Positions 7,778 through 14,613 of a stretch of DNA of 59,999 bases are shown piece by piece. Both the position numbers and the translations under genes were made by a program. How positions within the stretch are numbered: the stretch's first letter is position 1; every line of letters begins with the position of its first letter. Origin of the DNA: Cereibacter changlensis JA139 (lineage in GTDB: Bacteria; Pseudomonadota; Alphaproteobacteria; Rhodobacterales; Rhodobacteraceae); NCBI RefSeq assembly GCF_003034985.1, contig NZ_PZKG01000012.1, positions 1 through 59,999 of the forward strand. Direction: 5' to 3'. A model generated the notes under the pieces. It ran no database searches. It was given only the letters and a program-made list of their open reading frames with translations, and had not been told where the DNA came from.

Positions 7778-9070
7778 ATGGCCGATATCGCGACCCGGGT
7801 TCACAATCACAAATGGAAGATCGATCCGATCGTCCGCTCGCTGATCGATACCGATTTCTACAAGCTTCTGATGTGCCAGTCGGTGTTCCGCAACAAGCCG
7901 GAGACCACCGTCACCTTCAGCCTGATCAACCGCACGAAGAGCATCCGTCTGGCCGAGCTGGTGGACGAGGGCGAACTGCGCGAGCAGCTGGACCATATCC
8001 GCACCTTGCGGCTCAGCCGGGGCGAGAGCACCTTCCTGCGCGGCAACACCTTCTACGGCAAGCGGCAGATGTTCCGGCACGACTTCATGGAATGGTTCGA
8101 GGGCATGCAGCTGCCGCCCTACCATCTGGAAAAGCGCGACGGGCAGTACGAGCTGACCTTCGAGGGCAAGTGGCACGAGGTCATGCTGTGGGAGATCCCG
8201 GCGCTGGCCGTGCTGATGGAGCTGCGCAGCCGCGCCGTGCTGGAGAAGATGGGCCGGTTCGAGATCCAGGTGCTCTATGCCCGGGCGATGACCAAGCTCT
8301 GGGAGAAGATCGAGCGGCTGAAGAAGATCGAGCGGCTGAAGATCGCCGATTTCGGCACGCGGCGGCGGCATTCCTTCCTCTGGCAGGACTGGTGCGTGCA
8401 GGCGATGCAGGAGGGGCTGGAGGATGCCTTCACCGGCACCTCGAACTGCCTGATCGCCATGCGGCGCGAGGTCGAGGCCATCGGCACCAATGCGCATGAG
8501 CTGCCGATGGTCTATTCCGCGCTGGCCGACAGCGATGCCGAGCTGGCGCAGGCGCCCTATCAGGTGCTGGCCGACTGGCACGAGGAGCATGACGGCAACC
8601 TGCGGATCATCCTGCCCGATACCTACGGCACCGAAGGTTTCCTGCAGCGCGCGCCCGACTGGCTGTCGACCTGGACCGGCATCCGCATCGACAGCGGCGA
8701 TCCGGCCAAGGGGGCCGAGACCGCGATCGAGTGGTGGAAGAGTCGCGGCGAAGACCCGCGGCGCAAGCTGGTGATCTTCTCGGACGGGCTGGACGTGGAG
8801 AAGATCGAGGAGCTGCACCGGCAGTTCTTCGGCCGGGTGAAGGTGTCTTTCGGCTGGGGCACGATGCTGACCAACGATTTCCGCGGGCTGGTGCAGGACG
8901 ATGCGCTGGCGCCGTTCAGCCTCGTCTGCAAGGCGATTGCGGCCAACGGGCGGCCCACGGTGAAACTGTCGGACAATCCCAACAAGGCGATGGGCCCGGC
9001 CTCGGAGATCGAGCGCTACAAGCGGGTGTTCGGCGTCGGCGCGCAGAAGCCGGTCGAGGTGCTGGTCTAG
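7778..9070 (+). CDS. pncB: Nicotinate phosphoribosyltransferase
   Basis: This 430-residue enzyme makes nicotinate mononucleotide from nicotinate and PRPP with ATP hydrolysis, consuming the product of PncA encoded one base upstream. LIDTDFYKLLM at 22-32 is the family N-terminal signature. ADFGTRRRHSF contains H198, the likely phosphorylated histidine, and GIRIDSGDP with VKVSFGWGTMLTND marks the phosphoribosyl-binding region. The length and full set of motifs suggest an intact enzyme. Its TAG stop overlaps the stop of the convergent arfB gene within the shared tetranucleotide CTAG. Confidence 0.95.
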   Translation: MADIATRVHNHKWKIDPIVRSLIDTDFYKLLMCQSVFRNKPETTVTFSLINRTKSIRLAELVDEGELREQLDHIRTLRLSRGESTFLRGNTFYGKRQMFRHDFMEWFEGMQLPPYHLEKRDGQYELTFEGKWHEVMLWEIPALAVLMELRSRAVLEKMGRFEIQVLYARAMTKLWEKIERLKKIERLKIADFGTRRRHSFLWQDWCVQAMQEGLEDAFTGTSNCLIAMRREVEAIGTNAHELPMVYSALADSDAELAQAPYQVLADWHEEHDGNLRIILPDTYGTEGFLQRAPDWLSTWTGIRIDSGDPAKGAETAIEWWKSRGEDPRRKLVIFSDGLDVEKIEELHRQFFGRVKVSFGWGTMLTNDFRGLVQDDALAPFSLVCKAIAANGRPTVKLSDNPNKAMGPASEIERYKRVFGVGAQKPVEVLV

Positions 9071-9489
9071 TCTTCTTCCGCGACGCGGCCGCGGCCGGCC
9101 TTCACCTCGCCGCGCACCGCCTTGGCGGCAAGGCGGCGGCGCTGGCTGCCCAGCGTCGGCTTGGTGGCGATGCGGCGCTTGGGGGCGACGAGCGCGGCCT
9201 GGATCATCTCCACCAGACGTTCGCGGGCCAGTTCGCGGTTGCGGATCTGGCTGCGGGTCTCCTCAGCGCGGATGACGATGGCGCCGTCCAGCGTCCAGCG
9301 CCGACCGGCGAGGCGTTTCAGCCGGGTCTTCACCGGGCCGGAGAGATGCGGCGAGCGTTCCGCCTCGAAGCGCAGCTCCACCGCGGTTTCCACCTTGTTC
9401 ACGTTCTGCCCGCCGGGACCGGAGGAGCGCGAGAAATTCTCGGTCAGCTCCCAGTCGGCGAGAGTGATGGTGTCGTTGATCCGCAGCAT
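9067..9489 (-). CDS. arfB: Alternative ribosome-rescue factor / peptidyl-tRNA hydrolase ArfB
   Basis: This 140-residue class I release-factor-like protein has the GGQ motif at 26-28 in SSGPGGQNVNKVET. Its highly basic C-terminal tail (APKRRIATKPTLGSQRRR onward) enters the empty mRNA channel of stalled ribosomes in characterised homologues. It hydrolyses peptidyl-tRNA on non-stop complexes. The ATG at 9489 gives the family start MLRINDTITL. The frame is open further upstream to 9597, but that extension runs through a hairpin and is unlike the family. It lies directly downstream of the candidate small RNA/leader described separately. Confidence 0.93.
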   Translation of the reverse strand: MLRINDTITLADWELTENFSRSSGPGGQNVNKVETAVELRFEAERSPHLSGPVKTRLKRLAGRRWTLDGAIVIRAEETRSQIRNRELARERLVEMIQAALVAPKRRIATKPTLGSQRRRLAAKAVRGEVKAGRGRVAEED

Positions 9490-9528
9490 GAAGGTCACTC
9501 GTTGGCGCAGGGCAGGGTCGGAAACGGA

Positions 9529-9558
9529 GAAAGGGTCGCCACGGCTGGCGACCCTTTC
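9529..9558 (-). terminator. Strong hairpin upstream of arfB
   Basis: A perfect 13-bp stem, GAAAGGGTCGCCA (9529-9541) with its complement at 9546-9558, encloses the loop CGGC. On the minus strand it is followed by TCCGTTTC, a poor U-tract. It lies between the 18-codon frame at 9627-9683 and arfB, so it could end or attenuate the upstream transcript. Confidence 0.55.
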
Positions 9559-9626
9559 CGAGTTCAAGGAGATGAGCCAGTTAGGAACATCATCCAATCA
9601 GCGGTCTGTCGACCGAAGGTCTGCCT

Positions 9627-9683
9627 TCAGCAAACACCCCCACTGACTGTCCCGACGCGTCTCTCCAATATCACTCTAGACAC
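9627..9683 (-). CDS. Putative 18-residue leader ORF or part of a small RNA
   Basis: A GTG at 9683 opens an 18-codon frame (MSRVILERRVGTVSGGVC) ending in TGA at 9627-9629. The start lies exactly seven bases after AGGAGG inside an exceptionally long Shine-Dalgarno match, which is the main support. I do not recognise the peptide. The same transcript could equally be a non-coding RNA that contacts the 16S rRNA tail. A TTGACG at 9742-9747 on the same strand could be the -35 of its promoter, overlapping the end of the queuosine transporter gene. Confidence 0.3.
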   Translation of the reverse strand: MSRVILERRVGTVSGGVC

Positions 9684-9699
9684 TGGATCACCTCCTTTC
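9684..9699 (-). promoter_or_regulatory. Full-length complement of the 16S rRNA 3' end (extended Shine-Dalgarno)
   Basis: The minus strand reads GAAAGGAGGTGATCCA here. This is the exact complement of the conserved 16S rRNA tail TGGATCACCTCCTTTC, far longer than a normal ribosome binding site of four to seven bases. It precedes a GTG at ideal spacing. Flanking sequence does not match the rest of 16S rRNA or a spacer, so a broken rRNA gene is unlikely. Confidence 0.6.
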
Positions 9700-9753
9700 A
9701 AATGGTTGCCGATAAGGGAAAGGTGGCACAGATTTTGTGTGCGTCAAGGTTTT

Positions 9754-10377
9754 TTACGCAAGCCGTGCGGTCATGCGCCGCACGATGATGCGGAAGGGCA
9801 AAAGTGCCACCAAAGCGAGCAGAAGTTTGACACCCCAGTCGGCGGTGGCGAGCGAGACCCAGAGCGGGGCCAGCGGACCGGAGCCCAGGAGCGGCAGCGC
9901 CTCGTTCGCCCAGGACACGTCGTTGCCCGGTTCGATGAAGGCGAGGCTGGCGGAGAAGGCGATGCCGAAGAAGATCACCGTGTCGAGGAAGGAGCCCGCG
10001 AGGCTGGAGACCAGCGGCGCACGCCACCATTTGCCGCCGCGCAGCCGGTCGAACAGGGTGATGTCGAGCATCTGGCTGACGAGGAAGGCGGTGCCGGAGG
10101 CGAGCGCCACGCGCAGCGAGACGAGGGGGCCGAACTCGCCCATGATCTGCGTGCCGACGAGCGAGCAGAGGAGGCCGGTGGCGAAACCCGCCCAGACCAC
10201 CCGGCGCGCGGCCTGCACGCCGTGGACGCGGTTCATCACGTCGGTGACGAGGAAGGCGAAGGGATAGGTGAAGGCGCCCCAGGTCAGCCACTGGCCGAAG
10301 AGGAACTGCACGAGGATGTTGGAGGCCACCACGACGATGGCCATGGCGAGAACGCCAAAGGTGTAGGAGCGGGTCAT
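9754..10377 (-). CDS. yhhQ: Queuosine precursor transporter (YhhQ/COG1738 family)
   Basis: This 207-residue inner-membrane protein has about six helices and belongs to the VUT/YhhQ family, which imports queuosine precursors such as preQ0 or preQ1 for tRNA modification. MTRSYTFGVLAMAIVVVASNIL, FPFAFLVTD-like YPFAFLVTDVMNR and the FFGIAFS segment fit the family. It stands alone on the minus strand. A small GCCCC/GGGGC hairpin lies in its leader at 10413-10429 but does not match a known preQ1 riboswitch. Confidence 0.9.
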   Translation of the reverse strand: MTRSYTFGVLAMAIVVVASNILVQFLFGQWLTWGAFTYPFAFLVTDVMNRVHGVQAARRVVWAGFATGLLCSLVGTQIMGEFGPLVSLRVALASGTAFLVSQMLDITLFDRLRGGKWWRAPLVSSLAGSFLDTVIFFGIAFSASLAFIEPGNDVSWANEALPLLGSGPLAPLWVSLATADWGVKLLLALVALLPFRIIVRRMTARLA

Positions 10378-10437
10378 TTCGGGTTCCGTTTTGACAAGGT
10401 CGCGGAGACTTGGCCCCTATCGAGGGGGCAGATGAGA

Positions 10438-10465
10438 CGGCGCGGCGTAGACCCGCGCCGCGCCG
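10438..10465 (-). terminator. GC-rich hairpin after the esterase-like gene
   Basis: Ten-base arms CGGCGCGGCG (10438-10447) and CGCCGCGCCG (10456-10465) enclose an eight-base loop. It begins three bases beyond the stop codon of the upstream minus-strand gene. There is no strong T-run, so termination is inferred from position and stem strength. Confidence 0.5.
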
Positions 10466-10468
10466 CTG

Positions 10469-11362
10469 TCAATCGGCGATGCGGTATTCGACGATCTGGG
10501 TGCTCTGGAAGAAGGCGAAGTTGTCATCGGCGACGAGGCTCAGCGTCAGCCGCCCCGCCGCGTCGCGCCAGACCGAGATGCCTTCGAGATTGTCATGCGT
10601 GCCGGCGGAGGTCTGCAGCAGCGTCTCGCCCGGCGAGAGGCTGTCGCCGTCGATGGCGAAGCGCCGGACGCGGCTGGCGAAGCCCAGGAGGCCGCGGAAC
10701 TGGCGCTCCAACAGGTAGAACCGGCCGTCGGGGCCGATGTCGGTGCCGACAGGCAGGAAGGAATCCTCGCGCGGCAGGCTGAAGGGCTGGTCCCATTCGC
10801 CATCGCGGAAGCGGTAGACCGGGAAGGGCCGGGTCGTGCCGCCGGAGCGTTCGGGCAGGGTGTAGAGCGTGCCCTCGGCATCCACCGCCAGCGCCTCCAG
10901 CGCGCCGTTGCCCTGCATCCGGCGGAACTCGGGCGCGACCGGAAGGTTTTCCGCCGAGCCGCCGAGATCGCGGTATCGCAGCACCCGCGCCGCGCCCTCG
11001 AAGGAGACATAGGCCGCGCCGTCGGCTGCGATGGCCAGCCCCTCGCTGTCGCTGCGGCTGCGCTCCAGCGGGGCCTCGCCCCTGCCCTTCAGGGGCTGCA
11101 TCGGCGCGAGGTCGACGGCGACGATCCGGCCCTCGGCATCGCGTTGCAGCCTGCCCCGGGTCCAGCTGCCGCGGTCGGAAAGCAAGGTGATCGTGTCGCC
11201 CGCCTCGGACACCTCGATGCCGGAGAGGCCGCCGAACAGCGGGTCGCCCGGCCGGGTCAGGACATGGCTGCCGAGCAGCTGCGCCGGCTCTCCGGCGAGG
11301 CAGCCCGTGGCAAGCAGCAGTCCCAGACCCGCGATCAGCGCGCGTTCAGGACGTCGACGCAT
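10469..11362 (-). CDS. Esterase-like activity of phytase family lipoprotein
   Basis: This 297-residue exported beta-propeller-like protein resembles the family named esterase-like activity of phytase (COG4246). The N-terminus MRRRPERALIAGLGLLLATGC has basic residues, a hydrophobic core and a lipobox-like ATGC, suggesting a lipoprotein. LFGGLSGIEVS, LSDRGSW, SRSDSEGLAIAADGAAYVSFE and THDNLEGISVW match the conserved repeats. The ATG at 11362 lies inside the end of mepA (28-bp overlap), so the two are probably one transcript. The physiological substrate is unknown; a cell-envelope role is inferred from its partner. Confidence 0.8.
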   Translation of the reverse strand: MRRRPERALIAGLGLLLATGCLAGEPAQLLGSHVLTRPGDPLFGGLSGIEVSEAGDTITLLSDRGSWTRGRLQRDAEGRIVAVDLAPMQPLKGRGEAPLERSRSDSEGLAIAADGAAYVSFEGAARVLRYRDLGGSAENLPVAPEFRRMQGNGALEALAVDAEGTLYTLPERSGGTTRPFPVYRFRDGEWDQPFSLPREDSFLPVGTDIGPDGRFYLLERQFRGLLGFASRVRRFAIDGDSLSPGETLLQTSAGTHDNLEGISVWRDAAGRLTLSLVADDNFAFFQSTQIVEYRIAD

Positions 11363-12222
11363 TGGGCGGGCAGATCGGCCATGGTGAACTCGCGCGGGGT
11401 CTTGGCGCGCGGCGCGGGCTTCGACGGTTTTCCGCTGGGCTTCGGCGGGTTCAGGTAGTCGGTGACCCACCAGTTCAGCGTCTCGTCGCAACCGTCGCCG
11501 CCCTTGGACAGCTCGGCCACCGAGGGGGTCTGGGTCTGGCAGAAGCGCGCCCCACGCGGGCATTTCAGCCGCAGGTGGAAGTGCGTGTCATGCCCGGCGA
11601 CGGGGCGGATCTTCTGCAGCCAGGCGCGGTCGCTGCGGCGGGCGGTCTTGCACATCTCGATCTTCACCGCGGCGGCGACGAAGATCCGGTCCACCCGGTC
11701 GTCCGAGGCGGCGGCGCGCAGCAGCGCGTGATGCGATGGCGTCCAGTTGCGGGTGACGCTGCGCTGGTCGGCCGAGCGCACCGGGATCGAGCTGATGGTC
11801 TCGCGCTCGCGCACCGTCAGGTTCAGCCGGGGCGGCGGCAGCATCCAGACATCGGCGTCGAGGCCGATCTGGTGGCTGGCATGGCCCGAGGTCATCGGCC
11901 CGCCGCGCGGCTGGCTGATGTCGCCGATGTAGAGCCCCTTCCAGCCGACCTGGGTCGCGGCGACCGACAGCGCCTGCAGGAAGCCGATCAGCTCGGGGTG
12001 GCCGTAGTTGCGGTCGCGCGAGAGCCGCATCGCCTGCCAGGTCGGCCCGCTTTCCGGCAGTTGCACCAGCCCGGCGGCGCAGCCCCTTGCGTAGCTGCCG
12101 ACCGGCATCGGTTGCTGCCGCGAGGGCGCATCCTGCGCGCCGAACAGCCGGTTGGCCAGTTGCTGCGCCTGGGCGCCCTGTGCGAGCGTCAGCCCGAGGA
12201 GTAGCGTGAGTATGCGGATCAT
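11335..12222 (-). CDS. mepA: Penicillin-insensitive murein endopeptidase
   Basis: This 295-residue periplasmic LAS-type metallopeptidase cleaves D-Ala-meso-DAP cross-links in peptidoglycan. A signal peptide ends near residue 19 (GAQAQ). Zinc ligands are visible in SGHASHQIGLDADVW (H114, H117, D122/D124) and HDTHFHLRL (H211, H214, H216). Several cysteines typical of the family are present. The C-terminal tail is proline/lysine-rich. It starts four bases inside the end of the upstream transporter gene and overlaps the esterase-like gene at its 3' end. Confidence 0.93.
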   Translation of the reverse strand: MIRILTLLLGLTLAQGAQAQQLANRLFGAQDAPSRQQPMPVGSYARGCAAGLVQLPESGPTWQAMRLSRDRNYGHPELIGFLQALSVAATQVGWKGLYIGDISQPRGGPMTSGHASHQIGLDADVWMLPPPRLNLTVRERETISSIPVRSADQRSVTRNWTPSHHALLRAAASDDRVDRIFVAAAVKIEMCKTARRSDRAWLQKIRPVAGHDTHFHLRLKCPRGARFCQTQTPSVAELSKGGDGCDETLNWWVTDYLNPPKPSGKPSKPAPRAKTPREFTMADLPAQCVDVLNAR

Positions 12223-13586
12223 CGGCCTGCCTGTTGTTCACCATTCGGTTTGACCCAGAGTAGCAGAACCAGCCCGAGAAGAAACAACGCGATCAGCGGC
12301 GAGATGCCGAGACGTTGCGATCCGCTGATCCAGGTGACCAGCGCGATCAGGGAGGGGGCGAGGAAACTCGTCACCTTGCCCGAGAGCGCGTAGAGCCCGA
12401 AGGCCTCGGTCGCGCGGTCCGGTGTGGTGTGGCGCACCATCATCGTGCGGCTGGCCGATTGCAGCGCCCCGCCCGCCGCGCCGATCAGCGCGCCGCAGGC
12501 GAAGAAGATTTGGTCCGGCAGGGCGGAGCCTTCGGGCAGGGGCATGCCGAAGAGTTGTTCGCGGGTCATGCCGACGACGGTGATGCAGACCGCGACCAGC
12601 AGGAGGATGCAGACGGCGATCACCGGCTTCGGACCCCAGCGCTTGTCGGCGCGGCCGCCGAGCCAGCTGGCCACCATGGCGGTGAGGGCGCTGAGCACGC
12701 CGAAGCTGCCGATCTCGACGATGCTCCAGCCGAGCACGCCCGAGGCATAGACCCCGCCGAAGCCGTAGAGCCCGTTCAGCGCGTCGCGGTAGAACAGCGA
12801 GGCGGCGAGATAGGCGGCGAGGCTTTGGCGGTGGCGCAGGCTTTTCACGAGGGTGGTCAGGCTGGCGATGGCGGGGCGCAGGCTGAGCTTGCGGTGGGTG
12901 GCGCGCGGCTCTCTCACCCAGAGGAAGAAGGGGACCATGAAGACCGCATACCAGAGCGCGGTGAAGGGACCAACGGCGCGGGTGCCCTCGCGCGCCGCGG
13001 CGTCGAGGCCGAGCGCGGGATCGAGGCCGATCAGCGTCTTGCCGGTCTCGGCGCTTTCCGCGAAGAGGAGGAGCATGACGGCCAGCGCCACCACGCCGCC
13101 GAGATAGCCGAAGGCGAAGCCCGAACCGGAGATCGCGCCGATCTCGTCGTGGGCGCCGAGCGCGGGCAGGAGCGCGTTGGTGAAGATGGTGGCGAATTCC
13201 ATGCCGATGAAGCCGAGCCCGAAACAGGCGGCGCCCCAGAGGAGGCCACCGCCGGGCATCACCCACCAGAGCCCGAGCGCGCCGAGCACATAGACCGCCG
13301 AGAAGGCCCAGATCCAGACCATCCGCCGCCCGGTGCTGTCGGCCACCGCGCCCAGAAGCGGGGCGAGGAGGGCGACGAGCAGGCCGGAGACGCCGAGCGT
13401 CAGCCCCCAGTAGGATTGCGCGGCGGCCCCTGCGGCCTCGGGCGTGGCGCCGAGGGCCATGTAATGCTGCGTCGCGACCTGCGCGAAATAGGGGCCGAAG
13501 ATGAAGGTCAACAGGAGGGTGCTGTAGGGTTGGCTGGCCCAGTCGAAGAAGAACCAGCCCCAGATCCGTTGTCGCGCGCTTGCCAT
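12219..13586 (-). CDS. MFS transporter, UMF1 (Atg22-like) family
   Basis: This 455-residue permease has about twelve helices. IWGWFFFDWASQPYSTLLLTFIFGPYF at the N-terminus is the hallmark of the UMF1/Atg22-like group. RRMVWIW, GFAFGYLGGVVAL, FYRDALNGLYGFGGVYA and the C-terminal GKVTSFLAPSLIALV are also typical. Atg22 exports amino acids from the yeast vacuole, but bacterial substrates are largely uncharacterised. It is the promoter-proximal gene of a three-gene minus-strand group with mepA and the esterase-like gene. A link to recycling of wall products is only contextual. Confidence 0.88.
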   Translation of the reverse strand: MASARQRIWGWFFFDWASQPYSTLLLTFIFGPYFAQVATQHYMALGATPEAAGAAAQSYWGLTLGVSGLLVALLAPLLGAVADSTGRRMVWIWAFSAVYVLGALGLWWVMPGGGLLWGAACFGLGFIGMEFATIFTNALLPALGAHDEIGAISGSGFAFGYLGGVVALAVMLLLFAESAETGKTLIGLDPALGLDAAAREGTRAVGPFTALWYAVFMVPFFLWVREPRATHRKLSLRPAIASLTTLVKSLRHRQSLAAYLAASLFYRDALNGLYGFGGVYASGVLGWSIVEIGSFGVLSALTAMVASWLGGRADKRWGPKPVIAVCILLLVAVCITVVGMTREQLFGMPLPEGSALPDQIFFACGALIGAAGGALQSASRTMMVRHTTPDRATEAFGLYALSGKVTSFLAPSLIALVTWISGSQRLGISPLIALFLLGLVLLLWVKPNGEQQAGR

Positions 13587-13660
13587 GGGTCCCCCCGCAG
13601 GTTCTGCCGCGCAGAAAGCCCGAAATCGGTCCGCCGCGCAAGCAGGGCTCAGCCCAAGGG

Positions 13661-14191
13661 TCAGCGCTGGGGCGGCCAGAGGCGGGTCGCGTCGGCCTCG
13701 ATCCAGCGCTGCACCCAGTCGGGCAGGGCGGGGCTTTCGGCAGGCTGGCCCATCGCGGCCACCACCTCTGCCGGCGGCACCATCCCGGCCTTGGAGATCA
13801 CTGCCGAGCGCAGGAGCATGTGGCTGGTGCAGTCCTGCCCGCGCCACATGCTCTGTTCCATGTAGAAGAAGCGCGCGTCCCAGCCGATGCAGCGGCTCAC
13901 CATGTCGAGCCGGTCGAAGAGCACGACGCGCTTGCGGTAGCGCAGCGAGTTGCCCGCCACGGTCATGCCCCAGCCGTTCGCCTTTGCCACCAGGTCGAGC
14001 CCCATGCGCCGCGCCATCGGCACCCGGCCGAGATCGTAAAGCGTCAGCGTGCGGCCGTTGTTCAGCTCGATCCAGGGGTCGAGATCCCAGGGCAGGCAGA
14101 GGTGCTGCGACAGATGCGGATCGAGCAGGCCGAGCTTGGGCGCATGGCGCGCCTTCCACATCTGCCAGGCGAGGCGGGCGTAGGGATACAT
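13661..14191 (-). CDS. Acyl-CoA thioesterase, hot-dog fold (4HBT/THEM6-like)
   Basis: This 176-residue protein has the signature of the THEM6-like thioesterase group. It shows LPWDLDPWIELNNGRTLTLYDLGRV early, where N49-G50 sits in the position of the 4-hydroxybenzoyl-CoA thioesterase active loop. RRMGLDLVAKANGWGMTVAGNSLRYRKRV and FYMEQSMWRGQ follow. An AAGGAGA ribosome binding site precedes the ATG at 14191. It probably hydrolyses an acyl-CoA, but the chain is unknown. It is transcribed alone, divergent from yggT. Confidence 0.8.
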   Translation of the reverse strand: MYPYARLAWQMWKARHAPKLGLLDPHLSQHLCLPWDLDPWIELNNGRTLTLYDLGRVPMARRMGLDLVAKANGWGMTVAGNSLRYRKRVVLFDRLDMVSRCIGWDARFFYMEQSMWRGQDCTSHMLLRSAVISKAGMVPPAEVVAAMGQPAESPALPDWVQRWIEADATRLWPPQR

Positions 14192-14320
14192 CAATTTCTC
14201 CTTAACTGCCCGGCTGCTATGTCTCGGCTGCGGCGTCAAGGCCGGACGCTGCGGAAATGGTTGCCCTTTGCCGGGGCCGCCTATACCTGTGGCGCAACCC
14301 ATCGTGAAGGACCCTCCGAC

Positions 14321-14608
14321 ATGCAATCCCTGCTGCAGATCCTGCTTCTGATCCTCAGTGTCGTCCAGTTCATCATCTTTGCGCATATCATCATGAGCTG
14401 GCTGATCAACTTCCAGGTGCTGAACCTGCGGCAGCCTCTGGTCGCACAGCTGTGGGACGGGCTGAACCGTCTGCTGGAGCCGATGTATTCGCGCATCCGT
14501 TCCATTCTGCCGAACATGGGCGGGCTCGACCTCGCGCCGCTGGTGGTGCTGCTGGCGGTCTATGCGCTGCGCATCGTGCTGATCAACAACGCGGCGGCCT
14601 TCTACTGA
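14321..14608 (+). CDS. YggT family membrane protein
   Basis: This 95-residue protein has two predicted membrane helices (SLLQILLLILSVVQFIIFAHI and LAPLVVLLAVYALRIVLI). The conserved loop QPLVAQLWDGLNRLLEPMYSRIRSILP carries the P-x-R motif of the YggT family. Members are linked to cell division, osmotic tolerance or membrane protein insertion, without a settled mechanism. It ends six bases before recQ, so the two may share a transcript. Confidence 0.9.
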   Translation: MQSLLQILLLILSVVQFIIFAHIIMSWLINFQVLNLRQPLVAQLWDGLNRLLEPMYSRIRSILPNMGGLDLAPLVVLLAVYALRIVLINNAAAFY

Positions 14609-14613
14609 CCCTG

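Noticed and set aside
9684-9699. Plus-strand identity to the 16S rRNA 3' end, suggesting an rRNA gene fragment
   Set aside because: Only 16 bases match; neither the preceding 16S helix nor a following spacer is recognisable, and the complementary strand gives an ideal ribosome binding site.
10378-10440. preQ1 riboswitch upstream of the queuosine precursor transporter
   Set aside because: Only a short GCCCC/GGGGC hairpin is present; the loop and A-rich tail of known preQ1 classes are absent.
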